From Collinsella aerofaciens (lineage in GTDB: Bacteria; Actinomycetota; Coriobacteriia; Coriobacteriales; Coriobacteriaceae), in the NCBI RefSeq assembly GCF_005844325.1, contig NZ_SPFY01000007.1, positions 1 through 64,000 on the forward strand: a stretch of DNA of 64,000 bases. The letters run 5' to 3'. This document shows positions 54,840 to 62,992 of the stretch, one piece after another (position 1 is the stretch's first letter; every line of letters starts with the position of its first letter). Both the position numbers and the translations under genes were made by a program. The notes beneath the pieces are model-generated. The model did no database searches. It was not told the DNA's origin and saw only the letters and a program-made list of their open reading frames with translations.

Positions 54840-55868
54840 CTAACCCCGCATGTCCCTAACAGTCGAGCGTTCGACCAGCGTACTCGGCACATGAATCGCC
54901 TCGATAGACGAGCTCTCTCCAATCGCCGCCTCAAACGCAAGCTTACCGACACCGCGCAAATCAAATCGCAGCGTCGTCAGTCGATTGTGAGGAACAAGTC
55001 CCTCGAGTGCGTCGTCGATACCAACCACGCTCACGTCGTCGGGCACGGACAGGCCCGCGTTCTCGAGCGCGGCGATAACGCCCAGCGCCATCTGGTCATT
55101 TGCCGCAAGCACGGCAGTCGGCGCCTGCGACCCGCCGGCAAGCACCTCGGCCGCAATCCGCTCGCCCATGGCGTACCCACTGTCCGCACTCCAATCGCCA
55201 CGCAGCATCGGAGCGGCATCGACATGAGCACGACCCAGCGTATCGCGCCAACCGGCCTCACGAAAACGCGAGGAAATCGAGTTTTCCGGACCCGCCACAA
55301 ACCGCATATTCGAGTGACCATGTTCCAGCAGATAATTGGTCAACAGCTCGCACGAACCATACTGGTCGGAGTCGATCGTCGTGCAGCGCGGATGCGCATA
55401 CATGGACAGGATGACCGTTCGCACTCCCGGCTGGGGAACAAACTCCTCAAAATCGGGAGCCATGCGGTTCATGTTGAGAATCATGCCGTCGACGGGTCGC
55501 TCGACCATGCGGCGCGAGGCATCGGCAAGTGTATAGGGCTTGTCGCCGCCCATCTCGATCATAGTGACGGCAAAATCGTGCTCGCGCGCCGCTTGCATGA
55601 TACCCTCGAGCGTCGCCAGGTTACCGACACGTGTGATGTTGTACATGCACAGGCCAATAGAACGATACGACCCGCCGCGCAACGCCGCTCCAGCAAAATT
55701 GGGACGAAAGCCCAGCTCTTCCATGGCGGCCAGCACACGCTTGCGCGTCTTTTCCGTCACGTTGGGCACACCGTTGACCACGCGAGACACAGTCTGGCGG
55801 CTCACGCCAGCGAGCGCCGCAACCTCTGCCGCGCTCGCCGAATGACCATTCCTTGTCTGCTGAGCCAT
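54840..55868 (-). CDS. LacI-family regulator of module 2
   Basis: 342 residues. HTH SAAEVAALAGVSRQTVSRVVNGVPNV with specificity dipeptide RQ. Divergent from the second GH1 gene. Start at 55868 is the first ATG near the domain; the site GGAAGG is very close, so GTG at 55877 is an alternative, and the frame runs open to 55925. Confidence 0.88.
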   Translation of the reverse strand: MAQQTRNGHSASAAEVAALAGVSRQTVSRVVNGVPNVTEKTRKRVLAAMEELGFRPNFAGAALRGGSYRSIGLCMYNITRVGNLATLEGIMQAAREHDFAVTMIEMGGDKPYTLADASRRMVERPVDGMILNMNRMAPDFEEFVPQPGVRTVILSMYAHPRCTTIDSDQYGSCELLTNYLLEHGHSNMRFVAGPENSISSRFREAGWRDTLGRAHVDAAPMLRGDWSADSGYAMGERIAAEVLAGGSQAPTAVLAANDQMALGVIAALENAGLSVPDDVSVVGIDDALEGLVPHNRLTTLRFDLRGVGKLAFEAAIGESSSIEAIHVPSTLVERSTVRDMRG

Positions 55869-56212
55869 GCCTTCCACGCTAACCTGCTTCCCAACTATTC
55901 CCCGCGCCCATGGCGCATCGTACATACATCGATAACGTGCTCATGATACCCGAGCCATATACCACAACATGAAAACTTCTGTCAATCAAAACCGCTTACC
56001 GAACAAATACAACCGTTCGCGGCTGTTTGAAGTTGTTTTGTTTCTATACATCCCAGCCGGATGTTAACGTGCTCATTGTCAAATGTTCACGTGCTCATTT
56101 TGGTTCTAATCATTTTAAGATAGTGTTTATCGGGCTTTTTCACCGCTGAACGCTAACCAGGGAGCCTCCTGAGCGCAAACGCACAATATCGAACAGCGAG
56201 ACGAGAGGGTGT
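55869..56212. promoter_or_regulatory. Module 2 operators and divergent promoters
   Basis: ATAACGTGCTCAT (55932-55944), GTTAACGTGCTCAT (56063-56076) and GTTCACGTGCTCAT (56085-56098) share half-site ATG-AGC-ACGTT; the last two are 22 bases apart, two helical turns. AACCGTTCGC at 56011-56020 and ACAATATCGAACA at 56183-56195 are further motifs. Confidence 0.7.
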
Positions 56213-57661
56213 ATGCATATGTCTTTGCTAAACCGCGTACAGCAGCTGCCGAAGGGCTTTGTTTGGGGCGCCGCAACCGCCGCGTACCAAACGGAAGGTT
56301 CCACGAAGGTGGCAGGCAAGGGTAAGACCATGTGGGACGATTACCTTGTCGCCCAGGGTCGCTTTTTGCCCGACCCGGCCAGTGATTTCTACAACCGCTA
56401 CGAGGAGGATATCCGCCTTTCTGCCGAGCATGGACTCAACGCCATCCGTGTGTCCATCGCCTGGACCCGCATCTTCCCCAACGGCGACGATGCCGAGCCC
56501 CTCGCCGAGGGCGTTAAGCACTACCACGAGCTGTTCGCCTGCTGCAAAAAGTATGGCGTCGAGCCCTATGTGTCCCTGCATCACTTTGACTCCCCCGCCG
56601 CCCTGTTCAACCAGGGCGACTGGCTCAACCGCAAGACCGTCGACGCCTATGTGCGCTATGCCGAGTTCTGCTTCCGCGAGTTCCGCGAGGTCAAGAATTG
56701 GTTCACCATCAACGAGCTCATCAGCCTCTCGCACTCCCAATACATCCAAGGCAACTTCCCGCCCAACCATCACTTTGATGTGACGAGCGGCATCCAGAGC
56801 CAGCACAACGAGCTCGTTGCCCACGCCCGCGCCGTCAACCTGTATAAGGATCTTGACGAGACCGAGCACCTGGGCGGACGCATTGGCATGGTCAACGTCC
56901 TGACGCCGGCATATCCTGCCACAGACTCGCCCGCCGACCAGCACGCCGCCGACCTGTACAACGCCTTCTACACCGACTTCATCATGGACGGCGCCTTCCT
57001 GGGTCACTACTCCGCGCGCACCCTCTCACTCATCAACGAGATTCTGCGTGCCAACAACGCCACGCTTACGGTTGAGGACAGCGACATGGAGGAGCTCGCC
57101 AAGGCGGCGCCCCGCAACGATATGTTCGGCCTCAACTACTATCAGTCGGCGTTTATCGCCGCCTACGATGGCGAGTCCACCAACAGCTTTAACGGCACCG
57201 GAGACAAGGGCACCTCGTGCTTTAAGTTTAAGGGCGTCGGGCAGCAGGTCGATATGCCGGGTATCCCCACCACCGACTGGGATTGGCTCATCTACCCGCA
57301 AGGCCTCTACGACACGCTCAAGCACATCAGCGCCACCTATCCCAACCTCCCCGTCATCTATATCACCGAAAACGGCCTGGGCCACAAGGACCCCGAGCCC
57401 GGCGCAAACGGCATCGTCGCCGATCCCGAGCGCATCGACTTTGTCGACCAGCACATGGAGAAGGTGCTCCGGGCGCGCGCCGAGGGCGTCGACGTCCAGG
57501 GCTACTTTATCTGGAGCCTGCAGGACCAGTTCTCGTGGGCCAACGGCTATAACAAGCGCTACGGCCTGTTCTACATCGACTTCGACACGCAAAAACGCTA
57601 CATCAAGCAGTCGGCACTCTGGTACAAGGAGCTCGCCGACACTATGGCGGACGCGCAGTAG
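56213..57661 (+). CDS. lacG: GH1 phospho-beta-glycosidase, module 2
   Basis: 482 residues. Acid/base in WFTINELISL (TINE in place of TFNE), nucleophile in YITENGLGHKDP, phosphate-binding NGYNKRYGLFYIDFDTQ. It is clearly more distant from the module 1 and 3 enzymes than these are from each other, so the substrate may differ (another 6-phospho-beta-galactoside). ATG at 56219 is an alternative start. Here GH1 precedes EIICB, the reverse of modules 1 and 3. Confidence 0.9.
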   Translation: MHMSLLNRVQQLPKGFVWGAATAAYQTEGSTKVAGKGKTMWDDYLVAQGRFLPDPASDFYNRYEEDIRLSAEHGLNAIRVSIAWTRIFPNGDDAEPLAEGVKHYHELFACCKKYGVEPYVSLHHFDSPAALFNQGDWLNRKTVDAYVRYAEFCFREFREVKNWFTINELISLSHSQYIQGNFPPNHHFDVTSGIQSQHNELVAHARAVNLYKDLDETEHLGGRIGMVNVLTPAYPATDSPADQHAADLYNAFYTDFIMDGAFLGHYSARTLSLINEILRANNATLTVEDSDMEELAKAAPRNDMFGLNYYQSAFIAAYDGESTNSFNGTGDKGTSCFKFKGVGQQVDMPGIPTTDWDWLIYPQGLYDTLKHISATYPNLPVIYITENGLGHKDPEPGANGIVADPERIDFVDQHMEKVLRARAEGVDVQGYFIWSLQDQFSWANGYNKRYGLFYIDFDTQKRYIKQSALWYKELADTMADAQ

Positions 57662-57837
57662 CGCATCGCCTCGCTTTCTCCCGAGAGGGGAGCGGCCCTA
57701 TGCGATACAAACCCAGCCGCTCCCCTCTCTCCCCCTGGGACCGACCCCGCCTGCACCCGGGCTTTTAGCAAGCGGGAGACCATATAGGTTTTCAACGTCC
57801 ATGCCATTAAGATTTCATGCAAAGAGGAGCGTGAACT

Positions 57838-59598
57838 ATGGAATCGATCGTTAAGTTCTTGGAGAAAGGTCAGCCGTACTTCGACAAGGTCTCTAAGAAC
57901 ATCTACCTTCAGGCCATTAAAGACGGCTTTTTGGCAGCAATGCCCATCATCCTGTCTTCTTCTGTCTTCCTGCTTATTTCGACCCTGCCGGGCGTTGTCG
58001 CCACGGTCGGCGGCTTTACGCTGCCCGACTGGTGGAACGTCGACGTCGTGAACTTCTGCAACAAGGTTTACAACTTCACGATGGGCGTCGTGGGCATCAT
58101 GGTCGCCGGCACCACCGCAAGCGCGCTGACCGGCTCCAAGAACCGCCGCATGCCTGCCGGCAAGGCCATCAACGCCACGAGCACCATGGTCGCCGCCATG
58201 TGCGCTATGCTCATCTTGGCCGTTACCCAGACGAGTGCCAAGATCGACGGCGCCGATGTCTCGGTGTTCTTTACCGACAACATGGGCACCAAGGGCCTAC
58301 TGAGCTCCTTTGTCGCCGCATTTGCCACGGTCAACATCTATGCCTTCTGCATTAAGCGAGACATCACCATCAAGCTGCCCAAAGAAGTCCCCGGCGCCAT
58401 CGCCCAGAACTTCCGCGACATCTTCGCCTTCAGCTTCTCCATCCTGTTTGTCGCCGTCATCGACGTTATCTGCCGCACCTGCTTGGCCGTCCCGTTTGCC
58501 AACGTCATCTCCACGCTGGTGAGCCCGCTGTTCGCCGCTGCCGATTCCTACGCCGGCCTCGCCCTCATCTGGTTCATGATCCCGCTGTTCTGGTTCATGG
58601 GCATCCACGGCCCCTCGGTCGTTAAGCCTGCCCTCAACGCCGCGCTGTTTGGCAACATCACCACCAACCTCGCCACGCTGCAGGCCGGCGGTCACCCCGC
58701 CCTCGCCCTGACCGAGAACTTCGGTAACTACATCGGCGAACTCGGCGGCACCGGCGCCACGTTCATTGTCCCGATCATCTTCCTGCTCTTTATGCGCTCC
58801 AAGCAGCTCAAGGCCGTCGGCAAAGCCTCTGTCGTACCCGTGATGTTCGCCGTCAACGAGCCGCTGCTGTTCGCCGCGCCCATCATCCTCAACCCGTACT
58901 TCCTGATCCCGTTCCTGTTTGCCCCCGTGGCCAACGTCCTCATTGGTAAGTTCTTCATCGACTTTTTGGGCATGAACGGCTTTATCTATGCCATGCCGTG
59001 GGCACTCCCCGGACCGATCGGCACCTTCATCGACACCAACTTCCAGCCGATCTCTCTGGTCCTGGTTGTCGTCCTGCTGGTCGTTGACTTCTTGATCTAC
59101 TACCCGTTCTGCAAGGCCTACGACAACGTCCTGTGCAAGCAGGAGGCCGAGACCCTGGCCGAAGAAGAGGCCGAGGAGACCAAGGCCGTCAAGACCGCTG
59201 CCGCCCCCGCCGTTGAGGCTCCTGTTGTCGAGACCGCTTCTGCCACCGAGGCCTCCGCAGCTCCGTCCGCCCTTAAGGGCAAGGATCTGAGGGTTCTGGT
59301 TCTGTGCGCTGGCGCCGGCACCTCTGCACTGCTCGCCAACGCGCTTAAGGAAGGCGCCGACGAGCTGGGCATCGACATTACCGCCAACGCCGGTGCCTAC
59401 GGCAGCCACTACGCCATCATGGACCAGTACAACGTCATCGTCCTGGCTCCGCAGGTTCGCACCTATTACAACGAGATGAAGGCCGACACCGACCGCCTGG
59501 GCATCACGCTGCTGTCGCCCAAAGGCAAACAGTACATCGACCTCACTAAGGATCCCAAGGGTGCCGTCGCCTGGATCGAGGAAAACCTCAAGGCATAA
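57838..59598 (+). CDS. lacE: Lactose/cellobiose-family PTS EIICB, module 2
   Basis: 586 residues. EIIC domain then an Ala-rich linker (AAAPAVEAPVVETASATEA) and EIIB with LCAGAGTSALLANAL (C490). The CAGAGTS form differs from CQGGGTS of module 1 and agrees with module 3. AAAGAGGAG precedes ATG. It lacks an EIIA; LacF at 49389 is the nearest. Confidence 0.91.
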   Translation: MESIVKFLEKGQPYFDKVSKNIYLQAIKDGFLAAMPIILSSSVFLLISTLPGVVATVGGFTLPDWWNVDVVNFCNKVYNFTMGVVGIMVAGTTASALTGSKNRRMPAGKAINATSTMVAAMCAMLILAVTQTSAKIDGADVSVFFTDNMGTKGLLSSFVAAFATVNIYAFCIKRDITIKLPKEVPGAIAQNFRDIFAFSFSILFVAVIDVICRTCLAVPFANVISTLVSPLFAAADSYAGLALIWFMIPLFWFMGIHGPSVVKPALNAALFGNITTNLATLQAGGHPALALTENFGNYIGELGGTGATFIVPIIFLLFMRSKQLKAVGKASVVPVMFAVNEPLLFAAPIILNPYFLIPFLFAPVANVLIGKFFIDFLGMNGFIYAMPWALPGPIGTFIDTNFQPISLVLVVVLLVVDFLIYYPFCKAYDNVLCKQEAETLAEEEAEETKAVKTAAAPAVEAPVVETASATEASAAPSALKGKDLRVLVLCAGAGTSALLANALKEGADELGIDITANAGAYGSHYAIMDQYNVIVLAPQVRTYYNEMKADTDRLGITLLSPKGKQYIDLTKDPKGAVAWIEENLKA

Positions 59599-59628
59599 GA
59601 CGCTGATGCCACCTGCCGCTCGCAGACA

Positions 59629-59674
59629 AAAAATGGCCCGTGCATCGATGCGTGATGCGCGGGCCATTTTGTTT
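59629..59674 (+). terminator. Terminator of module 2
   Basis: AAAATGGCCCG.GCAT pairs with ATGC.CGGGCCATTTT, followed by GTTT. Confidence 0.87.
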
Positions 59675-59691
59675 AGACCGCACCCGCCCTC

Positions 59692-59838
59692 CTGTTCATC
59701 TCAATCTGTAACATCTAGCCGAGTTTTTGGATCCTAGCTGTTACAGATCGAGACAAACAGAACGCCCGAGCAGAAATATCTCAATCTGTAATATTTAGCT
59801 GAGTTTTTCGGTCCTAACTGTTACAGATTGAGACGAAC
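59692..59838. repeat. Second tandem pair of family 4 palindromes
   Basis: Copies at 59692-59760 and 59775-59838 have arms ATCTGTAACA/TGTTACAGAT-type and a GAGTTTTT loop. The loop stem is CTAG/CTAG in the first and TTAG/CTAA in the second. Same position as the pair at 54684: between the 3' ends of a lac operon and a lacI gene. Confidence 0.82.
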
Positions 59839-59851
59839 GGGCCGAAAAACC

Positions 59852-60853
59852 CTACGCCCGCAGGTCCTTTACGCTGGAACGTTCGACCAACACGCCCGAG
59901 ACGAGCGTACGGCTTCTGGAGCTCGGAGCTTCTAGGCCCGCAACGACCTCGTTGAGCGCACGGACGCCCAGCTCGCGGTGGCGAAACTTCACCGACGTCA
60001 GAATCGAGTTGGGAATCGTCTTGTAAAGCTCGTCATCAAAGCCGATCACGGACACATCATCGGGCACACTCAGACCCTTGTCACGTAGAGCCATCATCAC
60101 GCCGTTTGCCATGCAGTCGTTAGCAGCGAGGACCGCCGTGCAATCGGGTTTATCGGCAAGCACAAGGCCAGCGGCATAGCCACTATCCGCATTCCAATCG
60201 CCTTGCAGAGGCTCGGGCGGCTCAATGCCACGCGCCTCGAGCGCCGCTCGCCAGCCTTTCATTCGGCACTGGCTCGACAGCGACTCTTTCTTACCCGAAA
60301 CGAAGTACACGTTCTTGTGCCCGTGGTTCAAGAAGTACTCGCACGCCATGCGCGCGCCGCCCTCTTGATCGTCACTGACGGTGGAGCAGGTAGGATGTTC
60401 CATTGGTGTGATAATCACCGTCTTGAGGTCTTTCGGCGCCTCAAAGGTATCAAAGTCATCGACCATCTGACGCAGGTTGAAGATCATGCCATCAACAGGC
60501 AGCTGCGACATCCTGCGCGCCGCATCGGCAAGGGTCATCTTCTCCCCAGCGCGCTTTTTGATCATCGTGAGAGCAAAGCCTCGCTCTTCGGCGGCATCGG
60601 CGATACCGTCAATCATGTCCACGGCGCCGCCCGACAAGTGAAACATCACCACGCCGATGCACCCGTAACGGCCCAACTTGAGTGAACGCGCGGCAAAGTT
60701 GGTTCGAAACCCGAGCGCCTCCATGGCCGCATGGACCTTATCGCGCGTCGACTCTCGCACGCTATCAGGCTCGTTGATCACGCGCGACACCGTCTTGAGA
60801 GAAACACCCGCGGCAACTGCCACATCGTTCATTGAGACATTTTTCTTGTCCAT
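59852..60853 (-). CDS. LacI-family regulator of module 3
   Basis: 333 residues. HTH SMNDVAVAAGVSLKTVSRVINEPDSV with specificity dipeptide LK. Divergent from the third EIICB gene. ATG at 60853 is preceded by GGAG at 12 bases; the frame is open to 60931 but the extra residues have no similarity. Confidence 0.88.
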   Translation of the reverse strand: MDKKNVSMNDVAVAAGVSLKTVSRVINEPDSVRESTRDKVHAAMEALGFRTNFAARSLKLGRYGCIGVVMFHLSGGAVDMIDGIADAAEERGFALTMIKKRAGEKMTLADAARRMSQLPVDGMIFNLRQMVDDFDTFEAPKDLKTVIITPMEHPTCSTVSDDQEGGARMACEYFLNHGHKNVYFVSGKKESLSSQCRMKGWRAALEARGIEPPEPLQGDWNADSGYAAGLVLADKPDCTAVLAANDCMANGVMMALRDKGLSVPDDVSVIGFDDELYKTIPNSILTSVKFRHRELGVRALNEVVAGLEAPSSRSRTLVSGVLVERSSVKDLRA

Positions 60854-60947
60854 CGTTGCCACTACTTCTCCAGTCGGTTTTGCATCGCTTGTTTTTTGTG
60901 TTCTAGCATACACTACCTGCCCAACTGACAAATCAGCCGTTTATCGG

Positions 60948-61035
60948 ACAATATCGACCGTTCACCCGTAAATCCTTGTTGCTCTTCCAAAAATGTCTTA
61001 CGTTGTCATTAACGAAATGACAACGTTGTCATTTC
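60948..61035. promoter_or_regulatory. Module 3 operators
   Basis: A perfect 22-base palindrome centred on AACGTT with half-site GAAATGACAACGTT occupies 61014-61035; a further half site ACGTTGTCATT lies at 61000-61010. ACAATATCGACC and ACCGTTCACC overlap at 60948-60966. Confidence 0.75.
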
Positions 61036-61137
61036 GCAATGCCTTCCTTACCCAGGAAGGTTTCCGGGCAGTCCTGACCATCCATCGACGACCAGTTCCA
61101 TCCACATGCATCGCGCATCAAGCAGCAAAGGAGCTCT

Positions 61138-62916
61138 ATGGACGCCATCGTAAAGATGCTCGAAAAGCATCAACCGTTCTTTGAGAAGATCTCGAGGAAC
61201 ATCTACCTCCAGGCCATCAAGGACGGATTCCTTGGGTGCATGCCCATCGTCCTTACCTCTTCGATCTTTCTGCTGATCGCCACGCTTCCCGGCGTAGTCG
61301 GCATCACGCTGCCCCAGCCGCTCATCGACTGGTGCAACAAGCTCTACAACTTCACCATGGGCGTCATGGGCATCATGGTTGCCGGCACCACCGCCAAGAA
61401 CTTCACGGCATCCATGAACCGTCGCATGCCCGCCGGCAAAGTGCTCAACGACGGTTCCACCATGGTGGCCGCCCAGTGCAGCATGCTTTTGCTCGCCGTT
61501 ACGCAGTTCACCACCAAGTTCGACGGCTCCGAGCTTTCGGTCTTCGATTGCACCAGCATGGGTACGCGCGGTCTGTTCTCGGCCTATATCGCCGCGTTCA
61601 TTACCGTGTGGGTTTATAAGTTCTGCGTCTCGCGCGATCTGACCATTAAGCTGCCCAAGGAGGTCCCGGGCGCCATCGCTCAGAACTTCCGCGACATCAT
61701 CCCCTTTGGCGGCGCCGTCATCATCTGCGGCATCATCGATGTGGTTGTGCGCAACCTCATGGGCGTTCCGTTCTCCGAGCTGCTCATCAAGCTGCTCTCC
61801 CCGCTCTTTACCGCTGCAGAAACCTATCCTGGCCTTATCCTTATCCAGGCAGCCACCGCGTTCTTCTGGTTCATCGGCGTCCACGGCCCCTCGATCGTCC
61901 AGCCGGGCATCGACCCCATCCGTCTTGCCAACCAGGCCGAGAACCTGCAGGTTCTGCTGGCCGGTGGCCACCCCGCCCACTCCCTCACCTTTAACATGTC
62001 GCTCGTAGGTGAGTTCGGCGGCACCGGCGCCACCTTCATCGTGCCGCTTCTGCTGATTCTCTTTATGAAGTCCAAGCAGCTCAAAGCCGTCGGTAAGGCC
62101 TCGATTGTTCCTGTTGCCTTTGCCGTCAACGAACCGCTGCTCTTTGGCGCGCCGATGATCCTTAACCCCTACATGCTCATCCCCTTTGTTGCCGCCGGCT
62201 GCGTCAACGTGAGCGTTGCCAAGTTCTTTATCGATAACGTAGGCATGAACGGCTTCTCCTTCGTGGTGCCTTGGGCCACCCCCGCCCCCATCGGCATCTT
62301 CATCACCACGAACTTCCAGCTTATCGCCCTGGTATTTGTCGCGATCATCATCTTACTGGACGCCATCATCTACCTGCCGTTCTTGAAGGCATACGATAAG
62401 CTGCTCTGCGACCAGGAGGCCGAGCGCGCCGCCGAGCTGGGTCTCGAGTCCAATGGTGCCGCTGCCATCGCCGCCGACGCCTCTGCGCCCGCTGTCGAGC
62501 AGGCCACCGCTTCCGTCGAGACGACCGCCGCTGCCGCCGAAAGCAAGCCTGTCGCCGATCAGCCCGAGCCTGCCGCCGACGCATCCGCTAAGAAGGATGT
62601 CGACGGCCTGAAGGTCCTCGTCCTGTGCGCCGGTGCCGGCACCTCTGCCATGCTTGCCAACGCCATCAAGGAAGGTGCCGCGCAGACCGGAGAGAACATC
62701 GCTTCCTCCGCAGGCGCCTATGGTCAGCACACTGCCATCATGGATCAGTACGACGTTATCGTGCTTGCCCCGCAGGTTCGTAGCTACTACAACGACATGA
62801 AGGCCGACACCGATCGCCTGGGCATTAAGCTGCTCGCCCCGCGCGGTAAGGAATATATCGACCTTACTCGCGACCCCGCCGGCGCCATTAAGTGGCTCCG
62901 CGAGAACCTCGACTAG
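61138..62916 (+). CDS. lacE: Lactose/cellobiose-family PTS EIICB, module 3
   Basis: 592 residues. EIIC domain, long Ala/Glu-rich linker (about 435-485) and EIIB with LCAGAGTSAMLANAI (C497). Closely related to the module 2 protein in the EIIB half. CAAAGGAG precedes ATG. Confidence 0.91.
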   Translation: MDAIVKMLEKHQPFFEKISRNIYLQAIKDGFLGCMPIVLTSSIFLLIATLPGVVGITLPQPLIDWCNKLYNFTMGVMGIMVAGTTAKNFTASMNRRMPAGKVLNDGSTMVAAQCSMLLLAVTQFTTKFDGSELSVFDCTSMGTRGLFSAYIAAFITVWVYKFCVSRDLTIKLPKEVPGAIAQNFRDIIPFGGAVIICGIIDVVVRNLMGVPFSELLIKLLSPLFTAAETYPGLILIQAATAFFWFIGVHGPSIVQPGIDPIRLANQAENLQVLLAGGHPAHSLTFNMSLVGEFGGTGATFIVPLLLILFMKSKQLKAVGKASIVPVAFAVNEPLLFGAPMILNPYMLIPFVAAGCVNVSVAKFFIDNVGMNGFSFVVPWATPAPIGIFITTNFQLIALVFVAIIILLDAIIYLPFLKAYDKLLCDQEAERAAELGLESNGAAAIAADASAPAVEQATASVETTAAAAESKPVADQPEPAADASAKKDVDGLKVLVLCAGAGTSAMLANAIKEGAAQTGENIASSAGAYGQHTAIMDQYDVIVLAPQVRSYYNDMKADTDRLGIKLLAPRGKEYIDLTRDPAGAIKWLRENLD

Positions 62917-62931
62917 TTTCCTCCCTCTGTT

Positions 62932-62958
62932 GGTGCCCGGATCCCCAGTTCGGGCACC
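62932..62958 (+). terminator. Hairpin between EIICB and GH1, module 3
   Basis: GGTGCCCG pairs with CGGGCACC. No T-run; likely attenuation or processing, as between the same two genes in module 1. Confidence 0.6.
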
Positions 62959-62992
62959 TCTCCCTATTCGTATCCCACAGAAAGGATGACTC

